DNA of 40,747 nt from Burkholderiales bacterium (GTDB lineage: Bacteria; Pseudomonadota; Gammaproteobacteria; Burkholderiales; Burkholderiaceae_C). Below, piece by piece: positions 8,004 through 16,840 of this stretch; within the stretch, counting starts at the first letter, position 1; each line of letters begins with the position of its first letter. The stretch lies in contig JAIXLP010000084.1 in NCBI GenBank assembly GCA_026954015.1, positions 1 to 40,747 of the forward strand. Reading direction: 5' to 3'. Below the pieces are notes generated by a model. The model was given only the letters and a program-made list of their open reading frames with translations, did no database searches and was not told where the DNA came from. The position numbers and the translations under genes were made by a program.

Positions 8004-8704
8004 GCGGATGGTTCGAACAGATCGAGTATGCGCCAGTGGCGCTCGTGGGCCAGCGCGCGCAGCCGCGCGTCCGGGTTGGTTGCGACCGGATGATCGACCT
8101 GCTCGAGCAGCGGCAGGTCGTTCATCGAATCGCTGTAGAAGGTGGATTGCGTCTCGCCCAGCGTCAGGCCGCGCGCTGCCAGCCACTGGCCCAGCCGCTG
8201 CACCTTGCCCTCGCGCATCGAGGGCACGCCGCGGATCTCGCCGGTGATCCAGCCGTCACGGTCGCGTTCGAGCTCGATCGCGATCAGATCCGCCACGCCC
8301 AGCGCCTGCGCGATCGGGCGCGTGATGAATTCGTTGGTCGCGGTGACGATCACCAAAAGGTCGCCCGCCGCGCGGTGGCGCTCCACCAGCGCGCGCGCCT
8401 GCGGACGGATCGCCGGGGTGATGACCTCGCGCATGAAGCGCGCGTGCGCCTGCGCCGCCGCCTGCGGGCCGCGCTCGCGCACCGCGTCGGTGGCAAAGCG
8501 CACGTAGTCGTGCACATCGAGCCGCCCCGACTGGTAGTCGGCGAAGAACGCCGCGTTGCGCCGACCGAAGCCCTCGCGGTCGCACCATCCCAGGCGCACG
8601 GTGAACTCGCCCCATTCGTAGTCCGAATCGAGCGGCAGCAGCGTGTGGTCCAGGTCGAACAGCGCCAGGCGTGGGCGCGGCGCGGGCGAGGCGGCGGCGT
8701 TCAT
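8000..8704 (-). CDS. HAD-superfamily IB phosphatase (SerB-like)
   Basis: A 234-residue cytoplasmic phosphatase-like protein. HAD motif I is LFDLDHTLL, with nucleophile D17 and acid D19. Motif II is VIVTATNEF. The lysine of motif III lies in REGKVQRL, and motif IV is YSDSMNDLPLLE. The helical cap between motifs I and II places it in subclass IB, with phosphoserine phosphatase and the NicK/CicA-like proteins. The substrate is uncertain. It overlaps hda by 4 nt upstream and pcnB by 4 nt downstream, so it is almost surely co-translated with both; such HAD genes next to hda recur in Burkholderiales. Confidence 0.9.
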   Translation of the reverse strand: MNAAASPAPRPRLALFDLDHTLLPLDSDYEWGEFTVRLGWCDREGFGRRNAAFFADYQSGRLDVHDYVRFATDAVRERGPQAAAQAHARFMREVITPAIRPQARALVERHRAAGDLLVIVTATNEFITRPIAQALGVADLIAIELERDRDGWITGEIRGVPSMREGKVQRLGQWLAARGLTLGETQSTFYSDSMNDLPLLEQVDHPVATNPDARLRALAHERHWRILDLFEPSA

Positions 8705-9405
8705 GGGCTCTCGCTTTCGATGTCGGCGTCGAGCATCGCGCGCACGAGCGGGATCGTGACGGCGCGCTGCGCGCGCAGCGCAAAACGGTCGAGCAGCGCG
8801 AGCAACTGGGTCAGGCTCGCCAGGTCGCGACGGAAGCGCGCGAGCATGTAGTCGAGCACCTCGTCCGGCAGCGCGATGCCGCGCTCGCGCGCCTGCGCGC
8901 GCAGCACCGCGCGGCGCGTGGCTTCGCTGGGCCCCGCAAGGCGGAACACCTGGCCCCAGCCGAGCCGGCTGCGCAAGTCTTCGCGCAGCGGCAGATCCGC
9001 CGGAGGCTCGCGCCCCGCCGCGAACAGCAAGCGCGGTGCACCCCGCGCGGGCGTAGTGGCGTTGACGAACCAGTTGAAGGCCAGCGCCTGCCGCGCATCA
9101 TCGAACTGGTGCACGTCGTCGAACACCACCGCGCCCCAGGCGTCGTCGAACGGCGCATCGGGCGTCGTCGTCGGGTCCAGCCACCCCACCGCGGCGCCGC
9201 GCGCGCGCAGCCGCTCGGCGACCGCGCGCAACAGATGGGTCTTGCCCGTGCCGGATACACCCCAGAGGTACACCGGCGCGGCGTCGGGTGGGGCTGGCTC
9301 CAGCAGGGCTGCGATGTACGACAGCGCCGCGCCGTTGTCGCCCACGATGAAGTTGTCCAAGGTGCTGCCGACCGCGAGCCCCACGTCGAGCGCGAGCTGC
9401 TTCAT
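8701..9405 (-). CDS. hda: DnaA regulatory inactivator Hda
   Basis: A DnaA-related AAA+ protein that, with the DNA-loaded sliding clamp, stimulates DnaA-ATP hydrolysis and prevents re-initiation. The protein is 234 residues, the family length. The N-terminal QLALDVGL resembles the short clamp-binding motif; Walker A is GVSGTGKT (49-56) and Walker B is VVFDDVH (94-100). It lacks the DnaA helix-turn-helix domain, which separates it from DnaA. First gene of a four-gene minus-strand run; divergent from purM, with 169 bp between them. Confidence 0.93.
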   Translation of the reverse strand: MKQLALDVGLAVGSTLDNFIVGDNGAALSYIAALLEPAPPDAAPVYLWGVSGTGKTHLLRAVAERLRARGAAVGWLDPTTTPDAPFDDAWGAVVFDDVHQFDDARQALAFNWFVNATTPARGAPRLLFAAGREPPADLPLREDLRSRLGWGQVFRLAGPSEATRRAVLRAQARERGIALPDEVLDYMLARFRRDLASLTQLLALLDRFALRAQRAVTIPLVRAMLDADIESESP

Positions 9406-9517
9406 CGGGCGAGCCGCCCGTGCGCCGGTGGCGGGCCTGGGTTCATGGAGTGCGAGCAGGCGCGCGGCGCCAGGCCGCGCGTAAAACGAAAACAGGCGAT
9501 TTTACGATGTGTTGCCC

Positions 9518-9523
9518 TAGAAT
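9518..9523 (+). promoter_or_regulatory. Possible -10 element for purM
   Basis: TAGAAT lies 52 bp before the purM start in the hda-purM divergent gap. No good -35 box sits at the expected distance, so this is weak and based on the -10 alone. Confidence 0.3.
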
Positions 9524-9574
9524 CGTCGCCATTGCCTCGCAGACCGCAAGCCATTTCCGGCGCAAGCACCATCC

Positions 9575-10618
9575 ATGAGTTCCGCAGCAACGCCCACCCC
9601 GATCTCGTACAAGGATGCCGGCGTAGACATCGCCGCTGGCGACGCGCTCGTGGAGCGCATCAAGCCCCTGGCGCGCAAGACGCTGCGCGAGGGCGTGATG
9701 GCGGGCATCGGCGGCTTCGGCGCGCTGTTCGAGGTACCCAAGCGCTACAAGGAGCCCGTGCTCGTCTCGGGCACCGACGGCGTGGGCACCAAGCTCAAGC
9801 TTGCGTTCGAGTGGGCCATGCACGACACCGTGGGCATCGATCTCGTCGCGATGAGCGTCAACGACGTGCTTGTCCAGGGCGCGGAGCCGCTGTTTTTTCT
9901 GGACTACTTCGCCTGTGGGCGGCTCGACGTCGCGACCGCGACCGCGGTGGTCGGCGGTGTCGCCGAAGGCTGCGCGCGCTCGGGCTGCGCACTGATCGGC
10001 GGCGAAACCGCGGAGATGCCCGGCATGTACCCCGACGGCGAATACGACCTCGCGGGCTTCGCGGTGGGCGTCGTCGAGAAATCCCGCATCCTGGACGGGC
10101 GCAGTATCCATGCGGGCGACGTGGTGCTCGGGCTCGCCTCCAGCGGCGTGCATTCCAACGGCTTTTCGCTGGTGCGCAAGTGCATCGAACGCGCCGGGGC
10201 GGCCCTGCCCGCGCGGCTGGACGGCAAACCGTTTCGGCAGGCGGTCATGGAGCCTACGCGGCTGTACGTGAAAAGCGTGCTCGCCGCGCTCGCGGCGCAC
10301 CCGATCAAGGCGCTCGCGCACATCACCGGCGGGGGCCTGCTCGAAAACATCCCGCGCGTGCTGCCCGACCATCTCGCGGCGCACCTGAACGCCGGCAGCT
10401 GGCCGCGCAGCGAACTTTTCGCCTGGCTGCAGCACACCGCGGGCATCGACGACCTGGAGATGAACCGCACCTTCAACAACGGCATCGGCATGGTCGCCAT
10501 CGTCGCGCCCGACGTGGCCGCCGCCGTTGCCGCCACGCTGCGGGCGCAGCATGAGACGGTCTACGCCATAGGCCAGATCGCCGAACGCGGCGCGCAGGCG
10601 GCCGTGGTCATCCGGTAA
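9575..10618 (+). CDS. purM: Phosphoribosylformylglycinamidine cyclo-ligase
   Basis: Closes the imidazole ring to make AIR, the fifth step of purine synthesis (cytoplasm, ATP-dependent). The protein is 347 residues, the usual length. Seen: SYKDAGVDI (11-19), [14 protein letters not shown] (64-77), the metal/ATP segment [21 protein letters not shown] (about 93-113), [27 protein letters not shown] and [13 protein letters not shown]. It is followed 23 bp later by the AI-2E-type permease on the same strand, a pairing also seen near hda in other Burkholderiales. Confidence 0.97.
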   Translation: MSSAATPTPISYKDAGVDIAAGDALVERIKPLARKTLREGVMAGIGGFGALFEVPKRYKEPVLVSGTDGVGTKLKLAFEWAMHDTVGIDLVAMSVNDVLVQGAEPLFFLDYFACGRLDVATATAVVGGVAEGCARSGCALIGGETAEMPGMYPDGEYDLAGFAVGVVEKSRILDGRSIHAGDVVLGLASSGVHSNGFSLVRKCIERAGAALPARLDGKPFRQAVMEPTRLYVKSVLAALAAHPIKALAHITGGGLLENIPRVLPDHLAAHLNAGSWPRSELFAWLQHTAGIDDLEMNRTFNNGIGMVAIVAPDVAAAVAATLRAQHETVYAIGQIAERGAQAAVVIR

Positions 10619-10641
10619 CGCAGACGTCGGCCCCATCCACC

Positions 10642-11661
10642 GTGAATTCGCCCCTGGAGCCCGCCAGCGCCCGCGTGGTGGCCGTCAGCCACTGCCTGGT
10701 GATGGCGTCGCTGCTGCTCGTGATGCACTACGGCCTGCTCGCCGGGATGCTGAGCGCCTGCGTCGCCTTCCTGCTCACGCGCTGGCTCACGCGGCACCTG
10801 GCCTGGGCGCAGCGCGCACTGCCCTTCCCGCACCAGAACCTCGCGGCGGCACTCGTGATGATCGCGCCGCTGCTGCTGCTGGCACTGGCGCTGTCGCGTT
10901 CGCGCAGCTACATCATCGGCGCGCCACTGCAGTACCGCGAGCTGCTGGACTTCCTCGCCCGCACCGTGCTGGAGCTGCGCGACAAGCTGCCGCCGGAGAT
11001 CGCCGCCCAGGTTCCCGACGGCGCCGCCGAAATCCAGCACGCGCTCGCGAGCTACCTCGGTGCCAAGGCAGGCGCGCTGGCCATGGCGGGCCGTGCCTGG
11101 CTCGGCGGGTTGCTTTACGCCTACGTCGGGCTGGTCGTTGGCGCGCTGGCCGCGCTCGGTCACGGCGCGACGGCACGCGGGCCGCTGGCGCGGCAGCTCA
11201 CGCTGCGCGTCACGCGCATCGGCGAGGCGTTTCGTCAGATCGTCGCCGCGCAGTTCTGGATCGCCGCGTTCAACACCACGCTCACCGCGCTGTTCCTGCT
11301 GGTGGTCCTGCCGCTGTGGGGCATGCGGCTGCCCTACACCGCGTTGCTGATCACGCTGACCTTCGTGGGCGGGCTGATACCCATCGTCGGCAACCTGATC
11401 TGCAATTCGGTCATCACACTGGTCGGCCTCTCCGTCTCGCCGCTGGCGGCGGCGGCCTGCCTGGGCTTCCTGGTGCTGATCCACAAGGCGGAATACGTGA
11501 TCAATGCGAAGGTCGTGGGCCAGCACACGCACATCCGCGTCTGGGAGCTGCTGGCGGTGCTGTTCGTCGCCGAGGCGGTGTTCGGCCCCGCGGGGCTTGT
11601 GGCCGCGCCGCTGTTCTACGCCTACGCCAAGAAGGAGCTCGAGGCGGCGCGGCTGGTGTGA
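10642..11661 (+). CDS. AI-2E family inner-membrane permease
   Basis: A 339-residue polytopic membrane protein of the AI-2E/PerM/YdgG superfamily. About eight hydrophobic segments can be seen: a pair at the N-terminus, a short one near 75-90, a pair around 145-175, and a C-terminal group (residues about 205-330) that contains GGLIPIVGNLICN, the conserved family loop. Members are exporters of varied or unknown substrates, so the AI-2 name should not be read as function. GTG 10642 is the earliest start that fits. It lies 23 bp after purM and probably shares its transcript. Confidence 0.85.
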   Translation: MNSPLEPASARVVAVSHCLVMASLLLVMHYGLLAGMLSACVAFLLTRWLTRHLAWAQRALPFPHQNLAAALVMIAPLLLLALALSRSRSYIIGAPLQYRELLDFLARTVLELRDKLPPEIAAQVPDGAAEIQHALASYLGAKAGALAMAGRAWLGGLLYAYVGLVVGALAALGHGATARGPLARQLTLRVTRIGEAFRQIVAAQFWIAAFNTTLTALFLLVVLPLWGMRLPYTALLITLTFVGGLIPIVGNLICNSVITLVGLSVSPLAAAACLGFLVLIHKAEYVINAKVVGQHTHIRVWELLAVLFVAEAVFGPAGLVAAPLFYAYAKKELEAARLV

Positions 11662-11798
11662 GGCGGTCTTGTGTGCTGTGGTGCGGGGTGCAAGCCCACT
11701 TCGCCATGGCAGGAAGCGCCGCTCACCGTGGTGTACAGAAGCGCGCCATCCTGCATAATCAAAGGTTGTAGTTCACAACAAAATCCGCAGGAAACGCC

Positions 11799-12191
11799 AT
11801 GACTGTTCTCGTCGCCTACGTCCCCCGTCCCGAAGGCCAGGCCGCACTGGACAAGGGCATAGAAATCGCCACCAAGAACAACGAACAACTCGTCGTCATC
11901 AACGCCGGCCCTGGCGGCCGCTCGGAAGACCCCAACGTCGTGAGCGGCTACGAGGTCGAGCGCGTCGAGGAGCGGCTGGCCACGCTGCCGATCAAGGCGG
12001 AATTCAAGGTCTTCGTGCGCGGCAACAGCGCAATCGAGGAAATCGAGGAAATGGTGCAGACGCTGAACGTCACCGTGCTGGTGATCGGCCTGCGCAAGCG
12101 CAACCCCGTCGGCAAGCTGCTGCTGGGCAGCATGGCGCAGGAAATCCTGCTCAACGTCCCCTGCCCCGTGCTCGCCGTCAAGGCGGACTGA
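11799..12191 (+). CDS. Universal stress protein (UspA family)
   Basis: A small single-domain protein (130 residues) of the Usp fold. The C-terminal GLRKRNPVGKLLLGSMAQEIL matches the ATP-binding G-2X-G-9X-G(S/T) pattern, with minor deviation at the second glycine, and ends with the typical NVPCPVLAVK strand. It likely dimerises and binds ATP; its target process is unknown. A CATAAT -10-like box lies at 11754-11759, 40 bp upstream, so it probably has its own promoter. It converges on the SirB1-like gene, with a single base between the two stops. Confidence 0.9.
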   Translation: MTVLVAYVPRPEGQAALDKGIEIATKNNEQLVVINAGPGGRSEDPNVVSGYEVERVEERLATLPIKAEFKVFVRGNSAIEEIEEMVQTLNVTVLVIGLRKRNPVGKLLLGSMAQEILLNVPCPVLAVKAD

Positions 12192-12192
12192 G

Positions 12193-13050
12193 CTAGTCCT
12201 TCGCACCCCCGTCGTGCGGGCGGCGCAGCTCGCCGACGCGCCGGGCGATCTCTGCGGCGTCGCGCGCGCCCCCGGCGTGCGCCAGATACACCTCCAGGTC
12301 GGCTGCGGCCTGCGGCGCATGGCCCAGTTCGGCGTGCGCCAGACCACGGTCGCGCCACTCTTCCCACTGCTGCGGGTACAGCAGCAGCATGCGGTTCTGC
12401 ACCGCGACAAGCTTGGCCCATTCCTGCTGGGAACGGTGGATTTCCTTGAGGTTGCGCAGCATGCGCGCAACGATCTCGCGCGACGATGCGGCCTGCAGGT
12501 ACAGCGCCAGCGGCAGTTCCTGCTGCGCATCGGCGCCCAGGCGTTCACGCAGCGGCTCCAGCCGCTCGGCCAGGTCCTCCGGTGAGAGCGAGAGTCCCGT
12601 GATCGGGTCGAGCACCACGTGTCCGTCCGGCAGGCGTACCTTGACGAGAAAGTGGCCCGGAAACGAGACCCCGTCCGCCCGCAGCCGGATGCCGCGCGCG
12701 AACTCCAGCCACAGTACCGCGAGCGACACCGGTATGCCCAGGCGCGTGCGCAGCACGTGGTGCAGATAGCTGTTCTCCGCGGCGTAGTAGTCGTTGCGGT
12801 TGCCGCCAAACCCCAGCTCGACATAGAAGAAGTGGTGCAGCATGCGCAGGCGCGTGAGCGCCCCCGCATCGGCGGGCAGGCGCTGCGTGAGGCGCAGCAG
12901 CAGGCGGTCCATCTCGGTAGCGAGCGCCTGCAGGTCCACGCTGGGGTCGGCATCCTGTGCGAGACTGCCGACCGCCTCCAGCAGCGGGATTGCCTCACCC
13001 TGCACGAGCGTGGCGAAGTATTCCAGCGGTGTCGGTGTTTTCCACTTCAT
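12193..13050 (-). CDS. SirB1-family protein (transglutaminase-like plus TPR)
   Basis: A 285-residue cytoplasmic protein. The N-terminal two thirds match the SirB1/transglutaminase-like domain: NRNDYYAAENSYLHHVLRT, GIPVSLAVLWLEFARGIRL, VSFPGHFLVKV and the DPITG turn. The C-terminal third is helical with a TPR-like repeat (WEEWRDRGLAHAELGHAPQAAADLEVYL). The biochemical role is not established; relatives sit near peptidoglycan or heme genes in various bacteria. ATG 13050 overlaps the murJ stop (ATGA), so the two are translationally coupled, which hints at a cell-envelope role. Confidence 0.87.
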   Translation of the reverse strand: MKWKTPTPLEYFATLVQGEAIPLLEAVGSLAQDADPSVDLQALATEMDRLLLRLTQRLPADAGALTRLRMLHHFFYVELGFGGNRNDYYAAENSYLHHVLRTRLGIPVSLAVLWLEFARGIRLRADGVSFPGHFLVKVRLPDGHVVLDPITGLSLSPEDLAERLEPLRERLGADAQQELPLALYLQAASSREIVARMLRNLKEIHRSQQEWAKLVAVQNRMLLLYPQQWEEWRDRGLAHAELGHAPQAAADLEVYLAHAGGARDAAEIARRVGELRRPHDGGAKD

Positions 13051-14615
13051 CAGCGATACGCCAGGCGCCTCAGTCTCAACCCCAGCGCCATCAGGCTGCC
13101 AAAGTACACCACACTTGCACCGGCCAGCATCAGCGCAAGCAGCCCCGCGCGTGCCAGGGGCGTAGCCCGCAACGCAAGCCAGTCGAAATGCTGCGCGCCC
13201 CAGGCCAGGAACAGCGCCAGCAGCGCGGCCGACACCCCCACCCGCAACCCGAAGAGCGGCCACCCGGCTTGCGGCACGAAGCGGCCGGCCCGCACGAGGC
13301 CGATCAGCAGCCACGCCGCATTGAGCAGCGCGCCCAGGCCGATCGACAGCGCCAGCCCCGCATGCGCCATCAACGGCACGAACAGCACGTTGAGCGCCTG
13401 GGTTGCCACCAGCACCACGATGGCGATGCGCACCGGCGTGCGGATGTCCTGGCGGGCGTAGTAGCCGGGCGCGAGCACCTTCACGGCGACGAGCCCCAGC
13501 AACCCCACGCCATAGCCCACGAGCGCCGCCGCGATGCGCAGCACGTCGCTGTCGAGCAGCGCGCCATAGTGGAACAGTGTCGCCACGAGCGGTCGGGCGA
13601 ACGCGAGCAGCCCCACCGCGCAGGGCACGGCCAGCAGCACCACCATGCGCAGCCCCCAGTCGAGCATCGCCGAATAGCGCTCGTGGTCGCCCGCCGCAAG
13701 CGCGCTGGAGAGCTGCGGCGTCAGCACCACGCCCAGCGCAACGCCGAGCAGCGCCGTCGGAAACTCCATCAGCCGGTCGGCATAGAACAGCCAGGTGACG
13801 CTGCCCGGCGTGAGGTAGGAGGCGATCTGCGTGTTGATGACGAGCGAGAGCTGCGCCACGCCCACACCCAGGATCGCGGGCCCCATGAGCGCCAGGATGC
13901 GCCGCACGCCGGGTTCGGCCCACGCCGCGCGCACCGCACGCCAGCCGAGTGCCACGCGGGGCAGCAGGCGCAGGCGATGCAGCGCGGGCACCTGCACCGC
14001 AAGCTGCAGCACCCCGCCGGCCATCACCCCGCCCACCATCGCGAAAATCGGCTCGATGCCGCGCCGCTCCAGCAGCGGCGCCCCCCACCACGCCGCGGCG
14101 ATCATGCACAGATTGAGCAGCACCGGCGAGACCGCCGGCACCGCAAAGTGCTTCCAGGTGTTGAGGATGCCGGCCGAGAGCGCCACGAGCGACATGAACG
14201 CGATGTAAGGGAACATCCAGCGCGTCATGAAAATCGCCGCGTCAAACCCCGCCATGTCCTGCCTCAGGCCGCTCGCCAGTGCCCAGACGAATGCGGGCGC
14301 GCCCAGCATCCCCAGCAACGTCGTGAGCACGAGCACGGCCAGCAGCGCGGTGGCCACCGCGTCGATCAGCCGGTGCGTCTCGGCTTCGCCATGCTGGATC
14401 CTGTGGGCCGCCAGCACCGGCACGAAGGCCTGGCTGAACGCGCCCTCGGCAAACAGGCGACGAAACAGGTTGGGAATGCGAAACGCGACGTTGAACGCGT
14501 CGGTGAAGATGGTGGAGCCGAAGATCGACGCCATCAGCAGATCCCGCCCCAGCCCGGTCACGCGCGAAGCCAGGGTCAGCAGCGAGACGGTGGAAGTGGC
14601 TTTCAGCAGGGACAC
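13050..14615 (-). CDS. murJ: Lipid II flippase MurJ
   Basis: Moves lipid-linked peptidoglycan precursor across the inner membrane. A 521-residue protein with about 14 hydrophobic helices. Seen: the N-terminal family signature SLLKATSTVSLLTLASRVTG, then GLGRDLLMASIFG, and FNVAFRIPNLFRRLFAEGAF near residues 40-60. GTG 14615 is chosen because the family N-terminus begins there; the open frame extends 30 codons upstream into the divergent rpsT promoter region, where it has no family character. It is coupled to the downstream SirB1-like gene. Confidence 0.95.
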   Translation of the reverse strand: MSLLKATSTVSLLTLASRVTGLGRDLLMASIFGSTIFTDAFNVAFRIPNLFRRLFAEGAFSQAFVPVLAAHRIQHGEAETHRLIDAVATALLAVLVLTTLLGMLGAPAFVWALASGLRQDMAGFDAAIFMTRWMFPYIAFMSLVALSAGILNTWKHFAVPAVSPVLLNLCMIAAAWWGAPLLERRGIEPIFAMVGGVMAGGVLQLAVQVPALHRLRLLPRVALGWRAVRAAWAEPGVRRILALMGPAILGVGVAQLSLVINTQIASYLTPGSVTWLFYADRLMEFPTALLGVALGVVLTPQLSSALAAGDHERYSAMLDWGLRMVVLLAVPCAVGLLAFARPLVATLFHYGALLDSDVLRIAAALVGYGVGLLGLVAVKVLAPGYYARQDIRTPVRIAIVVLVATQALNVLFVPLMAHAGLALSIGLGALLNAAWLLIGLVRAGRFVPQAGWPLFGLRVGVSAALLALFLAWGAQHFDWLALRATPLARAGLLALMLAGASVVYFGSLMALGLRLRRLAYR

Positions 14616-14645
14616 CGGCGCGAGTGTATGCGTTCGGCGCGCCGG

Positions 14646-14674
14646 TTCGGCCCATCTTGCGGTTGAACTACAAT
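14646..14674 (+). promoter_or_regulatory. Likely rpsT promoter
   Basis: A good -10 box TACAAT lies at 14669-14674, 46 bp before the rpsT start. At 17-bp spacing the -35 position (14646-14651) reads TTCGGC, a weak match. It lies in the murJ-rpsT divergent gap. Confidence 0.5.
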
Positions 14675-14720
14675 CGCCGGTTCTGCCGACATCATCCACA
14701 GACACTCAAGGAACCATCTC

Positions 14721-15020
14721 ATGGCCTCTGGTAAGCCAGTCAAGAAGAACCCGCGGCTTGCGTCCGGGCGCAAGCGCGCGCGCCAAAACGTCAAGCTCAA
14801 CGCAGCCAACACCTCGCTGCGATCCAAATACCGCACCTTCGTGAAGAACGTCGAAAAGGCTGTGCTCACGGGCGACAAGGCCAAGGCCACCGAAGCCTAC
14901 GCCAAGGCGCAGTCGGTGATCGACTCGGTCGCCGACAAGGGCATCTTCCACAAGAACAAGGCCGCTCGCGACAAGAGCCGCCTGTCCGCCAAGGTCAAGG
15001 CCCTGGCCACCGCAGCCTGA
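14721..15020 (+). CDS. rpsT: 30S ribosomal protein S20
   Basis: Binds 16S rRNA in the small subunit body. A 99-residue, very basic protein; length and composition fit S20 of betaproteobacteria. Seen: [20 protein letters not shown] at the N-terminus, [17 protein letters not shown] in the middle, and the [23 protein letters not shown]-terminal helix. It is a stand-alone unit with its own promoter upstream and a strong intrinsic terminator at 15092-15116. Divergent from murJ, a common arrangement. Confidence 0.98.
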   Translation: MASGKPVKKNPRLASGRKRARQNVKLNAANTSLRSKYRTFVKNVEKAVLTGDKAKATEAYAKAQSVIDSVADKGIFHKNKAARDKSRLSAKVKALATAA

Positions 15021-15091
15021 CCCAACCAGGTTGCACGCACGGGCAGCACGCTGCCTGCCGTTTGTAACGGGTGCGCTGTCGGCAGAAACGG

Positions 15092-15116
15092 AAAAACCGC
15101 CTTCGGGCGGTTTTTT
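15092..15116 (+). terminator. Intrinsic terminator of rpsT
   Basis: A perfect stem (AAAAACCGCC at 15092-15101, TTCG tetraloop at 15102-15105, GGCGG plus Ts from 15106) runs into a T tract to 15116. The A-run on the left arm makes it plausible in both directions, so it may also terminate the minus-strand DUF3579 gene. Confidence 0.93.
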
Positions 15117-15143
15117 CGTGGCCGGGGCGCTGCCGGCGCGAGC

Positions 15144-15455
15144 TCACTCGCGCAGCAGGCAGGCGTCGGTCACGACCAGGTCGTTGTCACGCGCGAAATG
15201 CATCACGAAGTCCCATGCCATGGGCTCATGCTCGCGCAACGCAGCGTTCACGACCACGCATTTGACGCCGTTCACGGTCGTGGGTATGCACCAGGGCGAG
15301 TAGGTGAGATAGCTGTCCGGTGACGACGGCGCACCGTCGGGGCGAAACCGTGCCATCACCCCCGCCAGCCGCTCCGCCCAGTCGCTGGGCCGAAAGCGCT
15401 TGCCTGCACGCGTCACACCCTGGATGAAGACTTCGTCGGAAGAGCGGGTAACCAT
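15144..15455 (-). CDS. DUF3579 domain protein
   Basis: A small conserved betaproteobacterial protein of unknown function (103 residues). Seen: SSDEVFIQGVTRAGKRFRPS followed by DWAERLAGVMARF, then SPWCIPTTVNGVKCVVVNAAL, the segments I associate with DUF3579. ATG 15455 is the family start; the open frame extends 34 codons upstream without family character. No signal peptide or membrane segment. It sits alone, convergent with rpsT (sharing the terminator region) and divergent from argD. Confidence 0.85.
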   Translation of the reverse strand: MVTRSSDEVFIQGVTRAGKRFRPSDWAERLAGVMARFRPDGAPSSPDSYLTYSPWCIPTTVNGVKCVVVNAALREHEPMAWDFVMHFARDNDLVVTDACLLRE

Positions 15456-15573
15456 CGGGGCGTTGCGGGGCAGTCTGGCTCGCTGCGCAGCGCAGCGGCG
15501 CGAAAAGCGGGTCATTCTATCCACCGGTACCCCCGTGGCCGTGCCACCAGGGTGCACCCTGAGTGCTACGTCC

Positions 15574-15579
15574 TAAAAT
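15574..15579 (+). promoter_or_regulatory. Possible -10 element for argD
   Basis: TAAAAT lies 58 bp before the argD start in the 182-bp gap between the DUF3579 gene and argD. The -35 region is not convincing. Confidence 0.3.
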
Positions 15580-15637
15580 ACCCAGCTTTTTCCCAAGCGA
15601 GCGGCGCCAGCACCGCTCGCGCCGTCTGGAGATTTGC

Positions 15638-16840
15638 ATGAGCGCACAAGCCGCAGTGGCGTCACCCCACGTGATGAACACCTACAACCGGGTGCCGATC
15701 GCGCTCGATCGAGGCCGGGGCGTGCGCGTGTGGGACGTCAACGGCAAGGAGTACCTGGATGCGCTCGCGGGCATCGCGGTGAGCACGCTGGGGCACGATC
15801 ACCCCAGGCTCGTGCCCGCGCTGCAGGAGCAGGTGGCCAGGCTCATCCACTGCTCCAACTACTACCACGTGCCCGGCCAGGAGCGCCTGGCCACGCTGCT
15901 GACCGAGCGCGCGCACATGGACAAGGCGTTTTTCTGCAGCACCGGGCTGGAAGCCAACGAGGCGCAGATCAAGATCGCGCGCAAGTCCGGTGTGGACCGG
16001 GGCATCGCCAACCCGGTGATCGTGGTCTACGAACACGCCTTCCACGGCCGCTCGATGGCCACGATGGCGGCAACCGCCAACGAGAAGGTGCGCAGCGGCT
16101 TCGGCCCCCTGCCCGGCGGATTTTTGCGCGTGCCGACCAACGACCTTGCGGCGCTGCAAGCCGCCACCGCGGGCAACCCGGACATCGTCGCGGTGCTGCT
16201 CGAACCCATCCAGGGCGAAGGCGGCCTGCACCCGATGCGCGCCGAATACCTCAGGCAGGTGCGCCAGCTCTGCGACGCGCGCGGCTGGCTGATGATGCTC
16301 GACGAGATCCAGTGCGGCATGGGCCGTACCGGCAAATGGTTCGCGCACCAGTGGGCGGGCATCGTGCCCGACGTGATGAGCCTGGCCAAGGGGCTGGCCT
16401 CGGGCGTGCCCGTGGGCGCGGTGCTCGCGCGCGGCGCGGCAGCCGAGGTGCTGCAGCCGGGCAACCACGGCACCACGTTCGGCGGCAACCCGCTGGCGAT
16501 GCGCGCCGGGGTGGAAACCATCACCATCATGGAGGAAGACCGGCTGCTCGCCAACGCGACCGAAGTCGGCGCGCACCTGAAGGCCGCGCTGCAGCAGGCG
16601 CTGGGCAGCATGGCGGGCGTGAAGGAGGTGCGCGGCCAGGGCCTCATCATCGGGGTCGAGCTTGAACGCCCGTGCGGCGTGCTCATCACGCGCTGCGCCG
16701 AGGCAGGGCTGCTGGTATCGGTGACGGCCGACAGCGTGATCCGCATCGTGCCGCCGCTCATCCTCACGCGCGCCGAGGCCGACGAGATCGTCGCCCGCCT
16801 CACGCCCGTGGTCGCGCAGTTCCTGAAGGAGCCGACATGA
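15638..16840 (+). CDS. argD: Acetylornithine aminotransferase
   Basis: A PLP enzyme of arginine synthesis that transaminates N-acetylglutamate semialdehyde to N-acetylornithine; many also act in lysine synthesis. The protein is 400 residues. Seen: GHDHPRLVPALQEQ (52-65), STGLEANEAQIKIARK (101-116), FHGRSMATMAATAN (135-148), LLEPIQGEGG, the PLP-phosphate/ring Asp at 222 (LDEIQCGMGRTG), and the Schiff-base lysine K251 (SLAKGLASGVP). GGAG lies about 7 nt before ATG 15638; the frame is open 25 codons further upstream but lacks conserved residues. It overlaps argF by 4 nt (ATGA), so the two form an operon. Confidence 0.95.
   Translation: MSAQAAVASPHVMNTYNRVPIALDRGRGVRVWDVNGKEYLDALAGIAVSTLGHDHPRLVPALQEQVARLIHCSNYYHVPGQERLATLLTERAHMDKAFFCSTGLEANEAQIKIARKSGVDRGIANPVIVVYEHAFHGRSMATMAATANEKVRSGFGPLPGGFLRVPTNDLAALQAATAGNPDIVAVLLEPIQGEGGLHPMRAEYLRQVRQLCDARGWLMMLDEIQCGMGRTGKWFAHQWAGIVPDVMSLAKGLASGVPVGAVLARGAAAEVLQPGNHGTTFGGNPLAMRAGVETITIMEEDRLLANATEVGAHLKAALQQALGSMAGVKEVRGQGLIIGVELERPCGVLITRCAEAGLLVSVTADSVIRIVPPLILTRAEADEIVARLTPVVAQFLKEPT

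Noticed and set aside
8003..8186. A 61-codon N-terminal extension of pcnB
   Set aside because: It lies inside the HAD gene and lacks conserved residues; ATG 8003 overlaps the HAD stop as ATGA.
12193..14109. A 638-codon minus-strand frame running from inside murJ into the SirB1-like gene
   Set aside because: The upstream part is an off-frame reading of murJ; the real start is ATG 13050, coupled to the murJ stop.
14692..14700. TCATCCACA near rpsT as a DnaA box
   Set aside because: A single site with one mismatch and no partner; expected by chance.
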